Below are positions 5,702-9,150 of a stretch of 9,150 nt of DNA, piece after piece. The DNA is from an uncultured Collinsella sp. (GTDB taxonomy: Bacteria; Actinomycetota; Coriobacteriia; Coriobacteriales; Coriobacteriaceae). The notes under the pieces are model-generated. The model was given only the letters and a program-made list of their open reading frames with translations. It was not told where the DNA came from and did not search any database. Each line of letters begins with the position of its first letter. The first letter of the stretch is position 1. The position numbers were made by a program, and so were the translations under genes. The stretch lies in the NCBI GenBank assembly GCA_900752345.1, contig CAADVA010000185.1, positions 1 through 9,150 of the forward strand, in the 5' to 3' direction.

Positions 5702-6938
5702 TAATATAGGTACGGTGCGGAAACTTCAATCCCGGGAACAGCTTGCTCGTAAGCTCGCAGAAATAACCGTCCGTCATGCTCGAAATGTAATCCACTACGG
5801 TCTGATCTATATCGTCCTGCCATGCATAGGTACGGTCGTAGTAGGAAAGCTGCTGCTCAATGCGAGAAATGTGGTGCTTAAAGATGTACGAGGACTCGTC
5901 GCCTTCGTTTATATCCTGCAAGCAACGGTCGTAGAGCTTTTCGAACGCATCGCGCAGCTCCGCTTCGGAGTCACCTTCGATGCCGCCCTTGCTATAGATC
6001 TTTACGTAGTTCTCACGCTTGGCACGGCGGATTTCCTCAAACAAATCCTCGCTCATCTCGATACGCTCCTTGCCATAGCTGTGCTCGACGATATCGATGG
6101 AGGCGTGCGTGAGGATCCAGCTGTTATATGCTCCGCCCAGACCATCGTCAAAGGCGTCGAGTGACAGCAGGCCTGCCGCAATGGCGTCTTGGCGATCGCG
6201 TCCAACGTAGGCAAGGATATCCGAGATGCGGACCACGCAGCCCTCGAGCGTCATGGGACGCAGGTGCTCAATTGCGCTGTAACCTGTGGCAATGCATTCC
6301 TCGACGGTTCGGTCGAACTGGTCAAAGGAACCCATGTCCGAAAGCTCAAAAACACGCTGTTCGTACTCGCCGTTGTGGCACAGCACGCCATCGAGCGTCT
6401 GGAGCGACACGTTGCGGCCATACAGCGCATCGAGTACGCGGACCGACTGCACGTTATGGAAAAAGTAGCGACCCGTGCGATCGTGATAGATATCGTTGAG
6501 AAAGCGCTCACCGGCATGGCCGAAAGGCGTGTGTCCCAAGTCGTGGCCCAGGCCAATCGCCTCGATCAGATCGCAGTTGAGCCCCAGGGCGCGACCGATA
6601 TCGCGTGCGATACGCGAGACAAGCTGCACGTGCAAACCGCGGCGCGACAGGTCGTCGTTACTGCGAAAACTGAAGACCTGCGTTTTGCCTGCATAGCGGG
6701 TGTATGCGGGCAGATGCAGAATCTTTTCGGTATCGCGCATAAAGGCCGGACGCATAAGCGTGCCTTTGTCGGCAGCGCGATCAATACGACGAATGACCTG
6801 ATCGTCGTTGCAACTATACGGGTTGACGGCACCCGAAGCACGATCGGCGGAAATGCGCTCGATAAGTTCGGGCGACAACGCCGAGGGAATACGGTCCATG
6901 CGCGCCTTAATGACGGCCGTTTCTTGATTAGTTGCCAT
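5691..6938 (-). CDS. dGTPase-like HD-domain nucleotide hydrolase
   Basis: A 415-residue protein matching deoxyguanosinetriphosphate triphosphohydrolase-like HD proteins, which split dNTPs to deoxynucleoside and triphosphate. Seen directly: GKTQVFSFRSNDDLSRR (84-100), corresponding to the family's KTQVF-R-D start; a first metal-ligand His at 103 (GLHVQLVSRIAR); the HD pair in LGHDLGHTPFGHAGE (130-144, His132-Asp133); HNGEYE (188-193); and the last ligand, Asp240, in RISDILAYVGRD (237-248). Together these complete the H-HD-D set. AAGGAG 6 nt upstream picks the ATG at 6938 over the longer reading from 6965. It lies 31 nt after the prepilin peptidase gene and is probably co-transcribed with it. 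Substrate preference (dGTP or other dNTPs) cannot be read from sequence alone. Confidence 0.85.
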   Translation of the reverse strand: MATNQETAVIKARMDRIPSALSPELIERISADRASGAVNPYSCNDDQVIRRIDRAADKGTLMRPAFMRDTEKILHLPAYTRYAGKTQVFSFRSNDDLSRRGLHVQLVSRIARDIGRALGLNCDLIEAIGLGHDLGHTPFGHAGERFLNDIYHDRTGRYFFHNVQSVRVLDALYGRNVSLQTLDGVLCHNGEYEQRVFELSDMGSFDQFDRTVEECIATGYSAIEHLRPMTLEGCVVRISDILAYVGRDRQDAIAAGLLSLDAFDDGLGGAYNSWILTHASIDIVEHSYGKERIEMSEDLFEEIRRAKRENYVKIYSKGGIEGDSEAELRDAFEKLYDRCLQDINEGDESSYIFKHHISRIEQQLSYYDRTYAWQDDIDQTVVDYISSMTDGYFCELTSKLFPGLKFPHRTYINER

Positions 6939-6944
6939 GGCATG

Positions 6945-6950
6945 CTCCTT
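6945..6950 (-). promoter_or_regulatory. Ribosome binding site that sets the dGTPase-like start
   Basis: AAGGAG on the minus strand, 6 nt before the ATG at 6938. It lies downstream of the possible start at 6965, so it supports the shorter protein. Confidence 0.8.
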
Positions 6951-6969
6951 AAGAAGGATGCGCAATCGG

Positions 6970-7392
6970 TTACAATGTGCAGCCCACGACCTCGATTATG
7001 GCAAATATCGGCACTAAAAACGGCAGCAATGGCAAGGAGCGCGATTTTGTGATGAGGCAGGCGACAGCAAGGGCAAAGAGCGAGACAGCAAACGCAACGA
7101 TGCCACCCAGAGGGTCGAGGACGCAAAGGGCAAAGAGCGCCTTGGCGTCCCCCATGCCAATGCCGGGAGCGTGGCGAATACGACGCCAGAGCGACTCAGT
7201 AAGCACAAGGGCAAGGTAGACGATGACCGCAAGACCGGCGCGCTCAAGCGCCGTGTTCATGCCAAGATCTAGGCAGACGCCCACAAATGCTGCCACGGTG
7301 CACGCGGCAGCAAGCGCGTTCGGAAACCGCCGCTCGCGCGCATCGATGCAAGCACCAGCGATGGCGCACAGCCAAAACGGGATATAGACCAT
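6970..7392 (-). CDS. Short type IV prepilin peptidase (A24 family)
   Basis: A 140-residue, very hydrophobic protein with about four or five membrane helices. Members of peptidase family A24 are membrane aspartyl proteases that cut the leader of type IV pilin-like proteins. Both active-site Asp motifs are present: Asp17 in CIDARERRFPN (15-25), the family's D-x6-PN signature, and Asp82 in GMGDAK (79-84), the GxGDxK signature. It lacks the N-terminal methyltransferase domain with CxxC pairs found in PilD/ComC, so it is of the short CpaA/TadV-like kind. AGGAGG lies 6 nt before the ATG at 7392. No pilin, secretion ATPase or Tad/Com gene is in the window, so its substrates must be encoded elsewhere. 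It begins only about 31 nt after a strong terminator, leaving little room for its own promoter. Confidence 0.85.
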   Translation of the reverse strand: MVYIPFWLCAIAGACIDARERRFPNALAAACTVAAFVGVCLDLGMNTALERAGLAVIVYLALVLTESLWRRIRHAPGIGMGDAKALFALCVLDPLGGIVAFAVSLFALAVACLITKSRSLPLLPFLVPIFAIIEVVGCTL

Positions 7393-7423
7393 CGAGCACC
7401 TCCTCGAGCTGCATCGTAAAAGT

Positions 7424-7466
7424 AAAAAACCACCACAAAGGTGCCTGTCCCCTTTGTGGTGGTTTT
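7424..7466 (-). terminator. Strong terminator: perfect 16-bp inverted repeat with GGGGACAGGCACC loop region
   Basis: AAAACCACCACAAAGG (7426-7441) and its exact reverse complement (7451-7466) flank a nine-base loop. On the minus strand the hairpin is followed by six T, so it ends the glycosyltransferase transcript, whose stop codon is 8 nt upstream. On the plus strand only four T follow, all within the stem, so activity that way would be weaker. The minus-strand apex reads GGGGACAGGCACC. Such a long perfect stem is unusual for a plain terminator and may be a dispersed repeat used as one. Confidence 0.85.
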
Positions 7467-7474
7467 GATCGTGG

Positions 7475-8770
7475 TTATTTGGCGCCTTGCATGACCTCGT
7501 CGAGGGTAACGCTCACGGCGTGCTGCGTCGGCACCCAGTCGACCTTTAGGAACAGAGCAGCCACCGTAATGGGGATATAGCTGAACATAAAGATCGGGAA
7601 GGTAAACAGGTTGGTCACCAGACGCCACTTTTGCGCGCAATGAATGTGCTTGTACTCAAAGATGGTCGTGAGCAGCGCCAGGATAAAGAAGGTCTGGTAC
7701 AGCATCGCGAAGGTCATAATGAGCGAGGCGGCACAAGCCTGCATCTCGACCTCAGTGGCCAAGAAGCCGTGCGAAAGACCGCCCACAATCAGGAACGTGG
7801 CATTGGCGAGCATCGAGATCAGCGATAGCAACATACCCGGGGCGATCGTCATAAACATGTCGTAGGCGGCAAAGCGATGGTAGCGAAAGGTCGATTTGAC
7901 CAGGTGCTTTCCATACGTAAAGAACACCTGGTAGAAGCCCTTAGTCCAACGCATACGCTGCTTCCAGGAAGCTTTAAACGTCACGGGCTGTTCGTCAAAG
8001 AACTCCGCCGGCGCATAGCCAATACGAATGCCGTGAATGGCGCAGAACGTGGTGAACTGAATATCCTCGGTCAGCGTGTGGAACTGCCAACCGTGCATGC
8101 CCTCGATAACACTGGCGGAGATGAGGTAGCCCGAACCCGAGACGGCGCAAGACGTCTTGCAGATGTTGCGCGCGTTGTTGAGAAAGCGCGCCTCGCGCAG
8201 GTACCACGTAGCATTAGCCGCCGAAATCCACGAGCTGCCGAAGTTCTTGGAGTTGCGATAGCTCGTAACTACATGGAAGCCCTGGTCAAAGGCATCGTTC
8301 ATCTTGGACACGTAATCGCGGGAGATGACGTTATCGGCATCGAAAATAAAGTAGCCTTCAAACGTATCGGGATACTCGTTAAGGATACGGTCGAAACCAA
8401 AGTCCATGACCCAGCTCTTACCCTTACGGGCCAGGTCGTTGCGCTCATAGACAATGGCGCCCGCCTCGCGCGCGAGCTGAGCCGTGTTGTCGGTGCAGGC
8501 ATCGGCGACCACAAAGACCTCGATAAGCTCAGACGGATAATCCTGGTCCTTGATAGAGCGAACGAGGTTGGCGATCACGGCCTCCTCGTTATGCGCCGCG
8601 ATAAAGAAGGCATAGCGGTGAAGTTTTTTGGCCTTGGGAGGCGCGACCTCGCCACGAAGAGCGCCAATGACAAAGAATACCACCTGGTACAGAAAGCAAA
8701 CCGTGAGCAGCGTGACGACAATCTGGTTGAAGATCACGATGGGTGTGTTGGTTTGTAAAAAGGCGAGCAT
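7475..8770 (-). CDS. Membrane glycosyltransferase, family 2 (processive polysaccharide synthase-like)
   Basis: A 431-residue inner-membrane GT2 enzyme that would move sugar from a nucleotide-sugar donor to a surface polysaccharide or glycolipid. An N-terminal hydrophobic stretch (about 9-37) precedes the GT-A domain. FFIAAHNEEAVI (55-66) and VFVVADACTDNT (85-96) form the nucleotide-binding part; the DxD-type motif is FDADN (143-147), the acceptor/catalytic TED is in LTEDIQ (233-238) and QRMRW (271-275) is the Q/RxxRW motif of cellulose, chitin and hyaluronan synthase-like enzymes. Three or four hydrophobic segments follow from about 300 to the end. Donor and product are unknown. GGGAG 5 nt upstream supports the ATG at 8770 over a TTG at 8785. 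No partner genes (PilZ, deacetylase, flippase, export) adjoin it; it is a single-gene unit between a candidate promoter and a strong terminator. Confidence 0.9.
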   Translation of the reverse strand: MLAFLQTNTPIVIFNQIVVTLLTVCFLYQVVFFVIGALRGEVAPPKAKKLHRYAFFIAAHNEEAVIANLVRSIKDQDYPSELIEVFVVADACTDNTAQLAREAGAIVYERNDLARKGKSWVMDFGFDRILNEYPDTFEGYFIFDADNVISRDYVSKMNDAFDQGFHVVTSYRNSKNFGSSWISAANATWYLREARFLNNARNICKTSCAVSGSGYLISASVIEGMHGWQFHTLTEDIQFTTFCAIHGIRIGYAPAEFFDEQPVTFKASWKQRMRWTKGFYQVFFTYGKHLVKSTFRYHRFAAYDMFMTIAPGMLLSLISMLANATFLIVGGLSHGFLATEVEMQACAASLIMTFAMLYQTFFILALLTTIFEYKHIHCAQKWRLVTNLFTFPIFMFSYIPITVAALFLKVDWVPTQHAVSVTLDEVMQGAK

Positions 8771-8775
8771 GCAGG

Positions 8776-8780
8776 CTCCC
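8776..8780 (-). promoter_or_regulatory. Ribosome binding site that sets the glycosyltransferase start
   Basis: GGGAG on the minus strand, 5 nt before the ATG at 8770. It favours this ATG over the in-frame TTG at 8785. Confidence 0.6.
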
Positions 8781-8807
8781 AGCAACGCGTTACGTAAACA
8801 ACCGTAT

Positions 8808-8834
8808 ATCTTACCGCAGGCTTACCGAGTTCAA
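8808..8834 (-). promoter_or_regulatory. Weak candidate promoter of the glycosyltransferase gene
   Basis: TTGAAC (8829-8834) and TAAGAT (8808-8813) lie 15 bp apart on the minus strand, in the 82-bp gap between the pseudouridine synthase stop and the glycosyltransferase start. Spacing is short and the -10 matches only four of six positions. No terminator was found in this gap, so read-through from the upstream gene is an alternative. Confidence 0.3.
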
Positions 8835-8852
8835 GAAACCACCTAATACTGG

Positions 8853-9150
8853 CTAGGCTTCGAGCAGACCGAGCTGCGGGACGATTTCGTCACCGGCGGC
8901 AGTGCGGCCGAGCGAACGCGGGGCCAGGTCATCCAGAACCGCGGCAAGGTCCCACGGCAGCTCGTCACGGCACTCAACGCGCTCCCCCGTCACGGGATGA
9001 TCGAACGCCACGCGCCAAGAATGCAGGAACTGCCTGGTCAGGCCCTGATCGGCACGCGCATCGCACTTGCCGTAGAGTGGGTCGCCCACGCAGGCATGGT
9101 TGATATGACGCATGTGCACACGAATCTGATTCGTGCGTCCGGTAAACAGA
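8853..9150 (-). CDS. RluA/RluD-family pseudouridine synthase, C-terminal part (cut by the right window edge)
   Basis: The last 98 or so residues of an RNA pseudouridine synthase that converts uridines in 23S rRNA (or tRNA) to pseudouridine. The visible part begins LFTGRTNQIRVHMRHINHAC and continues VGDPLYG, which is the conserved RluA-family motif after the catalytic domain core (commonly TGRTHQIRVH...GHP..GD..YG). Here the usual His of RTHQIR is Asn. The following residues include FLHSWRVAFDHPVTGE, the usual closing strand of the domain, then a tail of about 35 residues ending LGLLEA. The catalytic Asp motif (HRLD) and any S4 domain lie beyond the window. It cannot be assigned to RluA, RluB-like or RluD subgroup from this end alone, though RluD/YlyB-like is most likely. 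The open frame continues past the edge. Confidence 0.93.
   Translation of the reverse strand, partial: LFTGRTNQIRVHMRHINHACVGDPLYGKCDARADQGLTRQFLHSWRVAFDHPVTGERVECRDELPWDLAAVLDDLAPRSLGRTAAGDEIVPQLGLLEA

Noticed and set aside
5127..6164. 345-residue plus-strand open frame over the start of rarA and the end of the dGTPase-like gene
   Set aside because: Long, but it is antisense to conserved motifs of both genes, including the RarA Walker A, and shows no recognisable domain.
6189..7052. 287-residue plus-strand open frame opposite the dGTPase-like gene
   Set aside because: Antisense to the conserved HD motifs, with no ribosome binding site or domain evidence.
7877..8758. 293-residue plus-strand open frame opposite the glycosyltransferase gene
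   Set aside because: Antisense to the DADN, TED and QRMRW motifs; no domain or start signal of its own.

Overview
The window is a compact, moderately GC-rich bacterial chromosome segment. Almost every gene lies on the minus strand, with short or overlapping junctions and good AGGAG-type ribosome binding sites. The gene content (alanyl-tRNA synthetase, a SigB/SigF-type sigma factor, RarA, a dGTPase-like HD protein, an A24 prepilin peptidase, a GT2 glycosyltransferase and an RluA-family pseudouridine synthase) and the protein style suggest an anaerobic actinomycete of the class Coriobacteriia, perhaps Collinsella or a relative. That placement rests on general resemblance, not on a search. It looks like core chromosome: there is no transposase, integrase, tRNA, rRNA, CRISPR array or phage gene.

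Layout, left to right. (1) 1-583: the N-terminal third or less of alaS, minus strand, running off the left edge, with a candidate promoter at 630-657. (2) 656-685: a minus-strand rho-independent terminator. (3) 777-1016: a small two-helix membrane protein, the only plus-strand gene; it is visibly more AT-rich than its neighbours. (4) 4185 down to 1023: a tight four-gene minus-strand operon encoding a DUF948-like anchored coiled-coil protein, an RsbW-like protein, a SigB/SigF-type sigma factor and an AI-2E-family membrane protein. Its junctions are an 8-nt overlap, a 1-nt gap and an ATGA overlap. (5) 5630-4281: rarA. (6) 6938-5691: a dGTPase-like HD hydrolase. (7) 7392-6970: a short A24 prepilin peptidase. 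(8) 7424-7466: a perfect 16-bp inverted repeat acting as a terminator. (9) 8770-7475: a membrane GT2 glycosyltransferase. (10) 9150-8853: the C-terminal end of an RluA/RluD-type pseudouridine synthase, cut by the right edge.

The most interesting unit is the sigma-factor operon. Its RsbW-like protein aligns by eye with Bacillus RsbW, but the ATP-site residues are gone: the N-box Asn is Phe, and neither glycine box is recognisable. No RsbV-type anti-anti-sigma gene is present. In its place, the operon starts with a membrane-anchored DUF948-like protein and ends with an AI-2E-family permease that carries a long acidic tail. This suggests, as inference only, an envelope-linked sigma switch that does not use the usual kinase-based partner exchange. 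The operon has no visible terminator of its own before the one at 656-685, so its transcript probably runs antisense through the whole small plus-strand gene.
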